DNA from: Harmonia axyridis | Taxonomy: Eukaryota; Arthropoda; Insecta; Coleoptera; Coccinellidae | DNA length: 64,000 nt | Reading direction: 5' to 3' | Assembly: GCF_914767665.1 (NCBI RefSeq) | Contig: NC_059501.1 | Location: forward strand, 8,062,501-8,126,500 | Shown here: piece after piece, positions 1 through 13,100 of the stretch | Numbering within the stretch: position 1 is the stretch's first letter | How the letters are laid out: each line of letters starts with the position of its first letter | Notes under the pieces: generated by a model | Databases searched by the model: none | Seen by the model: only the letters and a program-made list of their open reading frames with translations | What the model was told of the DNA's origin: nothing | Translations under genes and position numbers: made by a program

Positions 1-1090
1 AAAATATTGTTCAAACCATTAGAGTTTTCAATGACGGAAACATTAGTTCAAGAGAAAGTAAAACTAATGTCATAGTATAAAACTGAAATTTTCTGTACTC
101 AATAAAGTGTCCTGGGACTAGTGAAAATGGTCACTGAAAACTTTACATAATTGTGGTTTCGGCAGGTATCGGGTGATAAATGACACATTGAAAATGGTTA
201 TAATGGCTTTACTGTGTATTATGATTTGACATTTCTTATGTCATTTGTTATTTGTCATTCAAGTAGGCTATGTCTTTAAATCATGAAAATATACTTGCTT
301 TAACAACGTTTAGAAATTTTTAAATTGATTTATCAAATGCAATGTTTCACTTGTGAGTTGTGAATACTGAGAGAAATTAGATGAACATATTTAGTTCATC
401 GGCTCACTATTCTTCGTATTGTAGATAAATTTGAAAGTGCATTTCTCTACAGTCTACATAATGCAAGAGTACCAGTAACAAGTACTGAGCCGTATTCGAT
501 ACCACTTTCAAATTTGTTTGAAATATGGTGAATAGTGAATTCATATCCTTCATATTATTGTCCATAATTCCTTTTCAATTTTTCTTCAGTATTCACAAAT
601 GAGCATTGATTTGCATGAAACAATTCCATTCTCGAACAATTTTATTTTTGAACGTTGTTGAAGCGTGTATATTTCCATAATTAAATGGCATAAAATGCCG
701 AACATAAATAACATGAGAAATTTCAACAAAAATAAACATATGTTGTCATTATATTATAAATTATAAAATTTCTAATGAAAAATCCAATAGATGGGACGCA
801 GTTACGTCATAGGTATATAAAAGCGGAAATTTATACCTAGGTATATGGAACAAAACTAAGGTATGCCACTCGATTTTACATAAAAATATCTATGAATACT
901 TACAATTATAATTTTTTCTATATATCTATGCCTGAAAATGGTAAAATTGAAAACCATTCTAGAGTTAATTCATTTGTGGTAGGAATATTTAGTTTGATAA
1001 AAAACATTCATGGTATCGCGGAAACCACAATGCTCTAGTCCGATCTATTTTTATGAATATAAAAGATGAATAAAGATTTTATTTTTATAG
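1..1090. other. Intron or upstream DNA without recognised exon
   Basis: No exon or convincing ORF is visible. About 228-725 is a palindromic MITE (separate entry). The rest is AT-rich and ends in the polypyrimidine tract and AG that precede the first recognised exon at 1091. Confidence 0.5.
228..725. mobile_element. Palindromic MITE, family copy 1
   Basis: The left side (TTCTTATGTCATTTG..., then GAAAATATACTTGCTTTAACAACG) matches the reverse complement of the right side (CGTTGTTGAAGCGTGTATATTTCC ... AACATGAGAAA). An inner inverted pair surrounds the centre: ATTCTTCGTATTGTAGATAAATTTGAAAGTG near 410 and CACTTTCAAATTTGTTTGAAATATGGTGAATAG near 503. The same arrangement recurs near 59113-59492. 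No coding capacity. Confidence 0.6.
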
Positions 1091-1147
1091 AAACCGAATA
1101 GACCGAGTTCATCACCAGGTCAATGCACAGATCAGGGAGGCCAACAG
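1091..1147 (+). CDS. Exon E1 (19 codons)
   Basis: Acceptor TTTTTATAG, donor GTAAAA, phase 0-0. Encodes a Pro/Ser/Gln-rich peptide starting KPNRPSSSPG and ending QGGQQ. It is not one of the A or B exon types. First recognised exon in the window. Confidence 0.6.
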
Positions 1148-4100
1148 GTAAAAAGCTATGTTTGTGTTACAATTTGTCAATTTCAGATTTCACGGTTCAA
1201 CATATATCAGTTGAGTTATAAAAAAGCCAGAGTTTGGAAAGAACATTATTGTGTTATATTCAAATTCAATTTAATTATTCATTTGAGAAAACTTTGAAAT
1301 ATATCAATAAACTATATAACACGTCAATAAAAACAACTTCAGTTTCATCAAGATGGACCAAACGGAATAGGGACAACTCAGAGACGATCTGAAACGCAAA
1401 ACAATCTTGTAAGATAAAGACATTTATTTGTTTTTCGCGAATTTTTTTTTGCCTGATATTTTGACTGGGGATTTGAGATTTGAAAATAAAAAAATTATCG
1501 TGGTTGGTCAATAACAACTAAATTTCTTCTAGGGTTCTGGAGGTTCAAGAGAAACTCAGTTACATCAAGCTGGACCAAGCAGAATGCAGACACCTCCGAG
1601 GCCAACACAAACGCAAATCAGTCCTGTAAGTTGTAGAATTTTTTTCGTTCTTCGCGAATTTTCTTTTGTTTTCTATTGCCTGTAAGCGGATATCTTGAAA
1701 TGAGTTTTGAGTTTTGAAAAGAAAAAAAGCTGAAACCTTGTGATCAAAAATGTACTGTGGTTGGTCAGTAAGATCTAAATTTTTTCTAAGGTTCTGGAGG
1801 CTCAAGGGGATCTCAAACACAAACTCAGCTAGGAATTTTCTCAGCGTCCTTGCAGTACCTAGAAGAACAGCTTTTTGCATTATATTACATATATACTCAT
1901 ATATGAGTCCCAGTTGCTTGATATTCCTCTTGGGATTTTTGGGAACTTTTCCAGTTGTTGAGATGATAATTGAAATAGTTTTCGTTGATATCATTCCCCA
2001 CTGACGCTTTATCTGAAATTCGAGGTCAATATATTTTGAAATTTTTTCGACCTCCTTTTGACGCAGGTGGTTGTCATTTGGTATTGCTACGACAACGATT
2101 AATGCTGTCTTTTGATGTTTATCGACTAGTAATATATCTGGTCTACTGTGAGGGACTGTTTTATCAGTCAAAACAGTACGATCCCAGTACAGCTTATAGC
2201 GTTCGTTTTTCAGGATGGTCTCCGGTCGGTACTTGTAATATGGCATTTTTCAGAATGAATTAGTTTAGTTTTAATATGGTTGCCAGTTCTTTGTGTATAG
2301 TATCTATAGTATCTTAGTATCTTTCCTACTGCATCGTGTCTCTTATTTATTATTATCTCTCCATTATTATTATTATTAATAGTAAGAGCCACCAATGACA
2401 TTAGATCATCGGTATGGTGCACATGTTTTACATAGAAAATTGAGAATTTTATCTTTCACCGCATCATCTTGTCATACTTGCATGGCTGATCTGGAAGGTT
2501 GAATAGAATACCATTCTCTTAAGTGATGAAACAAGATTATGTCTCAGCATCAATGATAGCAGTGCAAGGCTGAATAGTCGACGTGATGAAAGATGAGATC
2601 CTAAATATTTTTTGAAAAGGCATGTGCAAGAGTTGCAACACTGTGTTTGAATTATGATATGGGAGTCTATTGCTCATGAAAGCAGGTTAGTTGGTGTTCA
2701 ACGGACGAACATTGCCACCGTGTAATACATTACATTTCCTTGAATTCCTATTGCTAATTTTTAGATACCATTTCCTAAACTCAATAATTAACTTTTTCAC
2801 TTTATTTCGCTAGAGTCTCGATATCGCTGATGCCTTATTGCGCTATTGGAGAATGAAAGCGCAAAAGCTCCTTTCCTCACGTAAATTATTTTCTATTGTC
2901 TATTGAACTTTGATGAGATATATCGGATATTTTTTTTATGCAAATTGCTATGTTTCGAACTAATATATCTCATTATTATTTCTTTATTTTTGTACAGCCG
3001 ATAGCACATCAAACAAAACTTGATTTCCATCCAGCTGGACCATCAAGAAGAACACAGACATCTCGGAAGCGATCACGATCGGAAACCAGTCTTGTAAGTT
3101 TGAGAATAGTTATTTATAATACAAGTGCAGAAGGCATTGATATTCTTCCACGAGTTCAAAATTCAAAAACGAGCCACGAAGTGGCGAGTTTTGGAATGAA
3201 CGAGTGGTAGAATGAGCCTTCTGTACGAGAATTATACATTATTTTCTCTAATTCATAGCATTTCCATTGAAATCAATGAAATATTTCCATAAATATATTT
3301 TAGTGATTTTTGCATTGAAAAATGTTGGTTGGCAGAACTGATTTCTTTAAGGCAAATTGATGAATTGACAGATAAAGCCGTGGCGGAAAGTTCGGAGTAC
3401 CAACATAGAATAATTAAATATAACCATGAAAACTGTGCGTTTCTGATATATTCTCGCACGATTTTATTCTACAAGATGTGGAAGAATGAACGGAATAACC
3501 ACAGAATTAGAGAAATAAATCTTGTCTTCGCGAATTATCGTATTGGTTTTAATCGGCTTGAAGGAGTTAACTTCAATTGGAGTTTGAGTTGTAGAAAAAA
3601 AAAATTAAGAATCTTATTACAAAAAAATATGGATGCTCAATAAGATCTAATCTTCTTGTAGGGTTCTGGGAGCTCAAAAAAATCTCATTCTCAATCTCAG
3701 TTACATCAGATATATCGGATATTTTTTTAACTTTTATGCCAATTGCTATGTTTCGAACTAATATATCTTATTACTATTTCTTGATTTTTGTACAGCCGAA
3801 AGCAGATCAAAGTGGACCAAGCGGAACACAGACATCTGGGAATGGATACTTTCTTGTAAGTTTGAGAAATTAATCTAGTTTTCTTCGCGAATTATCGCAT
3901 TGGTTTTAATCGGATCAATTGGTGTTTGAGTTGTGGGAAGAAAAAAAATTAGGAATTATTACTTGGTTATCATCCATTGTTATTTAAAAAATAAGAAAAT
4001 ATTGTGAATATTGGACACAATTTTATTCTATTGTTTAATTTGTAACAACGCCGACGTTTCGAAACAGTTCGTTTCTTTTTCAAGGCTAGTTACGACAAAC

Positions 4101-7100
4101 AATATTGTACGTTTATTAAAATCATTAAGACAATCTTCAAGGAATCGGAATTCTTTTACACCGCAGATAATGTAACATTATCATTAAGACAATCTTCAAG
4201 GAATCGGAATTCTTTTACACCGCAGATAATGTAACATTATCTGCGGTGTAAAAGAATTTCGATTTCTTGAAGATTGTCTTAATGATTTTAATAAACGTAC
4301 AATATTGTTTGTCGTAACTAGCCTTGAAAAAGAAACGAACTGTTTCGAAACGTCGGCGTTGTTACAAATTAAACAATAGAATAAAATTGTGTCCAATATT
4401 CCCAATATTTTCTTATTTATTAAAATTAGGAATCTTATTACAAAAAAATATTGATGATCAATAAGATCCAATTTTCTTATAGGGTTCTGGGAGCTAAAAA
4501 GAATCTCATTCTCAATCTCAGTTACTTCAAGCTGAATCTGTAAAACACATCTGGGTAAACTCCTTATGATATGATTGAATCCTCTGGTGTTATCCAATTC
4601 CAGATTTCTTGAACCTCTTATCGAAGTGTAACTAGAAACTGTCCTCTACCGACTCTGACAGCATACAGTAACCGTAGTAATCTTTATCCCAGATGTGTTC
4701 AATGAGTGATAGGTTGGATGATCTTAGGGTCAATGCGAAAAATCATCTCAATTGTCTTTGATTGCCAGATGTCATTCCGGCTATATGTGATCGCACATTA
4801 TTTTGTTCGAAAAGTAGGTTGCTGAGTGTAATTATACAGGGTGTCCCGGGAAGAATGCGGCAAACAGATACCCTGAATGAAGGTCATCATGGACGACTCG
4901 TATCAAGAGGTTTCAATCGTCTGAGTGCCTTGGTTTGGGATATACAGGGTGATGTTCATCTCATGAGTGAAATTTCACAGTTCAATAACTCTTTAACTAA
5001 TCGACCGAATAATTTCGTTTTGTTTTGTCACCCTTTAGTATTGCCTTCCTTCAATATTTCTGAAATCGAGTAAATCTGATACGGACTAGGAAAATTTCAT
5101 AGTTTTTCTATCTTCGTGAATATTGGATCACCCGTTACGTGAACATTATGATTTTTTTCCGTTTTCGCATTCACAAAGAATTAATTCATAATAAAAATTC
5201 TAAATCTCTACTTGGCACGGTTATACAGGGTGAACCATAAACATTCTCTTATGAGTGAAATTTTTTCGTTCCTCAATTCTTCAATTAATCCAACGAATAA
5301 TTTCAATTTTTGAAGTTTTGTCACCCTTTATTGTCAGCTTTCTTGAATATTTCTGAAATTGAATAAATCAGATCCGGACTAGGAAAATTTTGGACTCTTT
5401 ATATTTCGTGAATATTTGATCACCCTGTACGTTAATATCATGTGTTTTTTTTCATTTTCGTAAACACAAAGAATTAATTCATAATAAAAATTCTAAATCT
5501 CTGCTTGACACCGTCATACAGGGTGATTAATTCCTTATGAGAGAAATTTCATAGTTCAAGATATCTTGAATTTATCGGTAGAACAATTTCGAAATTTGCA
5601 GTTTTTTCAGCCTTTACGAATGCCTTCCCTGATTTTCTCTCAAATTATTTAAGATTACTTTTAATTCTCAAACTGGAGAAAGAATATAACATAAACAGCA
5701 AATAAATTGAAAATATTTGAACTTGAAAACAATGAATCAAAAACAAATAAATAAAACATTTTCAGTTCAGCAGGAATTGTTCAAAAAGGTATCCCTCCAT
5801 TTCAATACATTTTTTAGCACGTTGATATAGTTGTTCAACAGATTTCGCTTTCGTATTCAGTTGAGATTTAATAATATCGCAAACATCAATAATTCTTTGT
5901 AGTAGTTGCTCCCTAATATTAGTCTGTAATCCAATGGTGTAAGATAAAAGAATCGAGGAGGCCAAACTGCATTTCCACCCTGCCAATCCATCTGTTTTCA
6001 AAAGCCTCAGCCAAATATTCGCGCACTTTTTTTGGTTAGTGCGTATTAGATGCATCAGTGCAAATCAAATTGTTGTAGTAGATACCGCACCAAACATTTA
6101 TCGAGAATCTAACTTGGGAATTTAATGAATCACTGATTTTGTATTATTCTGAGCCCATAAGTGAAGATAACGGGAATTACTGATCTCATTCCTAGTGAAA
6201 GACGAACTGCAAAATTCCGCTCATAAGGAAATGTTTACTGATCATCATGTATGACGGCGCCAAGCAGGAGATTGAGAATCATGAATTAATTCTTTGTGGT
6301 TACGAAAACGAAAAAAATCATGATATTTACCTATAGAGTGATCCAATATTCACGAAAATAGAAAAAGTCTGAAATTTTCTTAGTCCGGATCTGATTTATT
6401 CGATTTCAGAGATATTGAAGGAAGCTGACAGTAAAGGGTGACAAAACTTCAAAAATTGAAATTATTCGTTGGATTAATTGAAGAATGGAGGAACTAAAAA
6501 AATTTCACTCATAAGAGAATGTTTATTGTTCACCCTGTATCACCGTGGCAAGCAGAGATTTAGAATTTTTAATATGTATTAATTCTTTGTGGTTACGAAA
6601 ACCGAAAAAAAAAAAATGTTCACGTACTGAAATTTTCCTAGTCCGGATCTGATTTACTCAATTTCAAAAATATTGAAGGAAGGCGATAGTAAAGGGTGAC
6701 AAAACTTTAAAATTTGAAATTATTTGGTCGATTAGTTAGAGTTATTGAACTGTGAAATTTCACTCATGCGATGAACATCAACCTGTATATCCCAAACGAA
6801 GGCACTCAGGCGATTGAAACCTTTTGATACGAGTCCTTCATGATGACCTTCATTCATGGTATCCGTTTGTCGCATTCTTTCCGGGACACCCTGTATAAAT
6901 CAGAACCTGTGGTTTAACTACCTCCTGGATGTAATGCTCGACGATCATGTTGCCTCTGAACACCAAATGCGATGTGTTCAATAGCATATATCAACCAAAA
7001 CTATAATATCAACGTTGTGGTGCAGATATCTTTACATAGAATTGAGACTTTTTTTTTTCACCACTTCGCTCATCTCCATGTTATTGCCGACATGGAAAAA

Positions 7101-10100
7101 TAAATGTTTTGGAAGGAAGAAAAAAAGGAAGGAGAACCTTATTACAAAAAGACTTCGATTGCTCAATAATATATGAATTTCTTTGTAGGATCATGCAAGC
7201 CCAATAGCATATCGATTACAATATCTGTTTGAACGAGCTGGATATGGTATGCAGGTAGCTCAATTAAAATCACAAATAGAACGCTATTATGTAAGTTTGA
7301 AAAATAAACTTTCGTTGTTCTCCGCCGATTCTCTTTTATGTTTTTTATCACATGAAAGCAGAGAACTCGTATTGTAATTTGAGTTTTGGAAAGAGAAAAA
7401 AAAAGCTTGAATAATTGCTGTTGCTCAATTAGATCTAAATTGCTTGTAGGGTTCCAGAGTATACCTTGAGTTACATCGACGTGGATATGGATTGCCGCAA
7501 CAACAACCAATAATTCCTGTAAGTATGAAATTATAACATTGAAGGAAAAAACTATTGCGAAATTTACTAAATGTCATAGTAAAACGAATACTCTGTTCTA
7601 ACAAAATTATTAGTTATAATATCACACAATAGACAATATTCGATTATACACCAAGTCACCAGACGTAGTTCGCGAAACATCATGAGAGCGCAACTCGAGT
7701 GGTGTTTCGCGAACTACGTCGAGTGAAGAGGTTTGTAAAGGGTGTTTTTTTAGAGCTAAGAAACTTTAAATTGCAATAAAACAACGATAGATTATTCGAT
7801 TGACGTAAATTTTATTTCGCAAGCTAATCTTGTGACATTACATTTTGAATATGATTTCTGGCATATGGCCGCCACGGCTGGCTCGGATGTAGTCCAATCT
7901 GGACGTCCAATTTTCGATGACTTTTTCCAACATTTGTGGCCGTATATCGGCAATAACACGGCGAATGTTGTCTTTCAAATGGTCAAGGGTTTGTGGCTTA
8001 TCCACATAGACTAATGACATAGCCCCACAGAAAGTAGTCTAGCGATGTTAAATCACAAGATCTTGGAGGCCAATTCACAGGTCCAAAACGTAAAATTAGG
8101 CGGTCACCAAACGTGTCTTTCAATAAACCGATTGTGGCACGAGCTGTGTGACATGTTGCGCCGTCTTGTTGGAACCACAGCTCCTGGTTGTTCAATTCAG
8201 GAATGAAAAAGTTAGTAATCATGGCTCTATACCGATCACCATTGACTGTAACGTTCTGGTCATCATCGATTTTCGACATACACTTGAGGATTAGATTCAC
8301 TTCAAATGCGGCAGTTTTGTTTGTTGACGTAGCCATTCAACCAGAAGTGCGCTTCATCGCTAAACCAAATTCGCTTATGAAAATCGGGATACAAATTCCG
8401 CACAGAACCATTATTTTCGAAATAAAATTACATCATTTGCAAGCGTTGTTCAGGCGTGAATCTATTCATGATGAATTGCCCAACCAAACTGAGAATAAAT
8501 CACTTAACAGCTGTTAAATCGGTCGCTATCTTGAACAGAAGTGCCAACTTAAAGTTATATACCTCGAAAAAAACACCTGTTTTAATCGAAATATATTATC
8601 TATGCTCGAGTGGTATTCGTATAGATTCGAATAATTTCAATACCCATAATCAAAGCACTGCATTTTGATAATTCAATGACATTTCACTGAACTTGACTTT
8701 ATTTTTCGGCGAACGTCCAAGAATGTTACTATGGAAATGATCATAATTTGGCAGGAGGCGAAACACCAAAGCGATTATACTACGTCATTAAGTAGTATAT
8801 TCACTCGTTAATACACCATAACTTCGGGAGATTCACGGATGAATTCAACATGAGTTGTATTATCACCCAAATTTGTGTATACAAGCCTGTACTTGTAAGT
8901 GTTATTGTAATAACTGATGAGAATTTCAGAAGAAAGTACAAAATTGATAATATTCCGAACCTCTATGATGTCTATGATCATCAAACTCTACTAGTGTTAT
9001 CCACATCCAGCTATCACTTACAGAAGTGTCGCCATTGAATGGCTGCATATAGCCAATATTGTAATCTTTTTGCTATGTCAAAGATGTGTTCAATTGTTGA
9101 TTGTTGGGCGATCTTAGAGGGAATTCGACCAACCAACTCAATTGTCTTCAAAATTGGCGAATGGTGGACACTAAAGGCGACGTGCTTCAATGGTATAGCC
9201 GCCCTTACTTGTAACATCAATGGTGTGGTGCAAATATCTTTTTCTATTTCCCTTACAGAAAATGACAAAAATCGTACAACTCCCCAACTATATAACTGTC
9301 TTCTCAAGCACTGCGCAACGTAAAACTGTACGATTCACTTTACCTTAAACAGAAAGCTTGATCAACTACCAATACGGTAGTATCTACAGGGTGTCTCATT
9401 TGAAAGTCTCCACCCTCTATAACTCAACAACGAATCCGAATTTGTGGAAACACCCAGACAGATTCGAATAGGGGAAGTGGGTGGTTTTGTAGCACAAATG
9501 TATGCATGGATTCAAATTTGTATGAACCTGTAGTTTGTGTTCTATAAAAAAGAATATTCACAAAGTAACAGAGTGCTCTATATTGAATTATGGTGCCGAT
9601 TAAAACTAAATGAAACAGAGATGTTCTAATTGATCGTATAATTTCTATTGAGAGATCAATATTTTTAACAAACAGTATCAGTAAAAATTTACCGCAAATG
9701 CTCAAAGTTCTCGTCATTAGATTGCAACTCAATAATTACCTTGTTCAGCCGATTTGCGACTCCAGTGCGCTGATAGACATCGACCAACGCCGCCACTGAC
9801 AAACATGCATATGACAAGAATTTTTCTAATTTCGGCAATACAATTTTGATGTGTCATTGGATTTTTTTGTAGAAAATGGCCTTGCATTCGACTGACATAT
9901 ATTATCTTTGTTCACTTATAGATTTCTGAAGTGCCGATATTATCTCATCTTGATGGACCAAGCGGAAACCAGACATCTCGGAAAAGAACACTATCGCAAA
10001 CCAATCTTGTAAGTTGAAGAAATAATTCTAGTTGTTGTTTGCGAATTATCGTATTGTTTTTCAATCGGCTTAAAGCGGTTATTTAGAATTGAAATCTTAG

Positions 10101-13100
10101 TTGTGAAGGAAAACAAATTCAAGAACTCTTCAACAAAAACTATGATTGCTTAATATGATCCAAATTTCTTGTAGGGATCTGGAAGCTCAAGTATATCCCA
10201 CTCTCAATCTCAGTTACATCAAGCTGGATCTGGAATGCAGACACCCCAACAACAACAAAGGCAAAACACTCCTGTAAGTTGACTAAATAAACTACGTTGT
10301 TCTTTGCCTATTCTCTTTATATTTTCTATCGCCTTAAAGCAACTACCTCGTATAACAATCTAAGTTTTCGAATGAGAGAAAAAGCTTAAACCTCATTACA
10401 AAAGAACTCTAGTTGCTCAATAAGATCCAAATTTCTTGTAGGGATCTGGAAGCTCAAGAGGATCACATTCTCAGTTACATCAAGCTGGATCTGGAATGCA
10501 GACACCTCAACAGCAACAGAGGCAAAACACTCCTGTAAGTTGAAAAAATAAAATACGTTATTCTTCTCCTTTTCTCTGTATATTTTCTATCTGCTACAAT
10601 CAGATCTTGTATAGTTATTTGAGTTTGCAAATGAGAAAAAAAGCTTAAACCTCATTACAAAGGAACTCTAGTTGCCCAATAAGATCTATATTTCTAATAG
10701 GGTTCTGGAGGCTCAAGAAGATCTAATTCGCAATCTGAGTTACATCAAGCTGGATCTGGAATGCATACACCTCAACAACATCAAAGGCAAAACACTACTG
10801 TGAGTTGAAACAATGAACTACATTGTTCTTCGCCTATTCCCTTTATATTTTCTATCGCATAAAAGCAGATTGTTGTATAGCGAGTTAAGTTTTCAAATGA
10901 AAAAAAGGTTGGATCTCATTACAAAAGAACTCTAGATGCTCAATAAAATTTATATTTCTAATAGGGTTCTGGAGGCTCAAGAAGATCTCATTCGCAATCT
11001 GAGTTACATCAAGCTGAATCTGGAATGCAGACACCTCAACAACAACAAAGGCAAAACACTCCTGTAAGTTGAAAAAATAAACTTTGTTGTTCTTCACCTA
11101 TTTGTATTTTTATCGACTGAAAGCAGATACCTCGTATAGCAATTTAAGTTTTCAAATGAAAAAAAAAATAGAACCTCATTACAAAAGAACTCTAGTTGCT
11201 CAATAGGATCTATATTCCTTAAAGGGTTCTGGAGGCTCCAGAAGAGCTCATTCGCAATCTGAGTTACATCAAGCTGGATCTAGAATGCAGACACCTCAAC
11301 AACAACAAAGGCAAAACACTCCTGTAAGTTGAAAAAATAAACTTTGTTGTTCTTCACCTATTTGTATTTTTATCGACTGAAAGCAGATACCTCGTATAGC
11401 AATTTAAGTTTTCAAATGAAAAAAAAAATAGAACCTCATTACAAAAGAACTCTAGTTGCTCAATAGGATCTATATTCCTTAAAGGGTTCTGGAGGCTCCA
11501 GAAGAGCTCATTCGCAATCTGAGTTACATCAAGCTGGATCTAGAATGCAGACACCTCAACAACAACAAAGGCAAAACACTCCTGTAAGTTGAAAAAAAGC
11601 TACGGTATTCTTCGCTCATTCTCTTTATATTTTCTATCGCCTAAAAGCAGATACTACATATAGCAATTTAAGTTTACAAATGAAAAAAAAATGAACCTCA
11701 TTACAAAAGAACTCTAGTTTCTCAATAGGATCTATATTCCTTATAGGGTTCTGGAGGCTCCAGAAGAGCTCATTCGCAATCTGAGTTACATCAAGCTGGA
11801 TCTAGAATGCAGATACCTCAACAACAACAAAGGCAAAACACTCCTGTAAGTTGAAAAAAGGCTACGTTATTCTTCGCTTATTCTCTCTATATTTTCTATT
11901 GCCTAAAAGCAGATTCTTGTATAGCAATTTAAGTTTTCAAATGAGAAAAAAGGGTTGAATCTCATTACAAAAGAACTCTAGATGCTCAATAAGATTTATA
12001 TTTCTAATAGGGTTCTGGAGGTTCAAGAAGATCTTATTCGCTATCTGAGTTACTTCAAGATGAATCTGGAATGCAGACACCTCAACAACAACAAAGGCAA
12101 AACACTCCTGTAAGTTGTAAAAAGGCTACGTTATTCTTCGCTTATTCTCTATATATTTTCTATTGCCTAAAAGCAGATTCTTGTATAGCAATTTAAGTTT
12201 TCAAATGAGAAAAAAGGGTTGAATCTCATTACAAAAGAACTCTAGATGCTCAATAAGATTTATATTTCTAATAGGATTCTGGAGGTTCAAGAAGATCTTA
12301 TTCGCTATCTGAGTTACTTCAAGATGAATCTGGAATGCAGACACCTCAACAACAACAAAGGCAAAACACTCCTGTAAGTTGAAAAAAGACTACGTTATTC
12401 TTCGCTTATTCTCTCTATATTTTCTATCGCATAAAAGCAGATTCTTGTATAGCAATTTAAGTTTTCAAATGAGAAAAAAGGGTTGAATCTCATTACAAAA
12501 GAACTCTAGATGCTCAATAAGATTTATATTTCTAATAGGGTTCTGGAGGTTCAAGAAGATCTTATTCGCTATCTGAGTTACTTCAAGATGAATCTGGAAT
12601 GCAGACACCTCAACAACAACAAAGGCAAAACACTCCTGTAAGTTGAAATAATTAACTATGTTGTTCTTCACCTATTTGTATTTTTATCGACTGAAAGCAG
12701 ATACCTCGTATAGCAATTAAAGTTTTCAAATGAAAAAAAAGTGAACCTCATTACAAATGAACTCTAGTTGCTCAATAGGATCTATATTCCTTATAGGGTT
12801 CTGGAGGCTCCAGAAGAGCTCATTCGCAATCTGAGTTACATCAAGCTGGATCTGGAATGCAGACACCTCCACAGCGACAAAGGCAAAACACTCCTGTAAG
12901 TTGAAAAAAAATTACGTTATTCTTCGCTTATTCTCTTCATATTTTCTATCGCCTAAAAGCAGATACCCTATATAGCAATTTAAGTTTTCAAATAAAAAAA
13001 AAGTAAACCTCATTACAAATGAACTCTAGTTGCTCAATAGGATCTATTTTCCTTATAGGGTTCTGGAGGCTCAAGAAGAGCTCATTCGCAATCTGAGTTA

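Noticed and set aside
3329..3643. 104-codon plus-strand ORF between E3 and the chimeric exon
   Set aside because: Runs through an intron whose ends are homologous to other B-to-A introns; no family features and no own splice sites.
7832..8668. Plus-strand ORFs over the DD41D copies (also 17783-18180, 36298-36734 and 51137-51364)
   Set aside because: They are the reverse of the transposase, whose DD41D motifs are on the minus strand.
10885..12671. Minus-strand ORFs such as 10885-11097 and 12465-12671
   Set aside because: Antisense shadows of the A exons (the reverse of the exon gives QECFAF..EVSAFQIQLD-like peptides).
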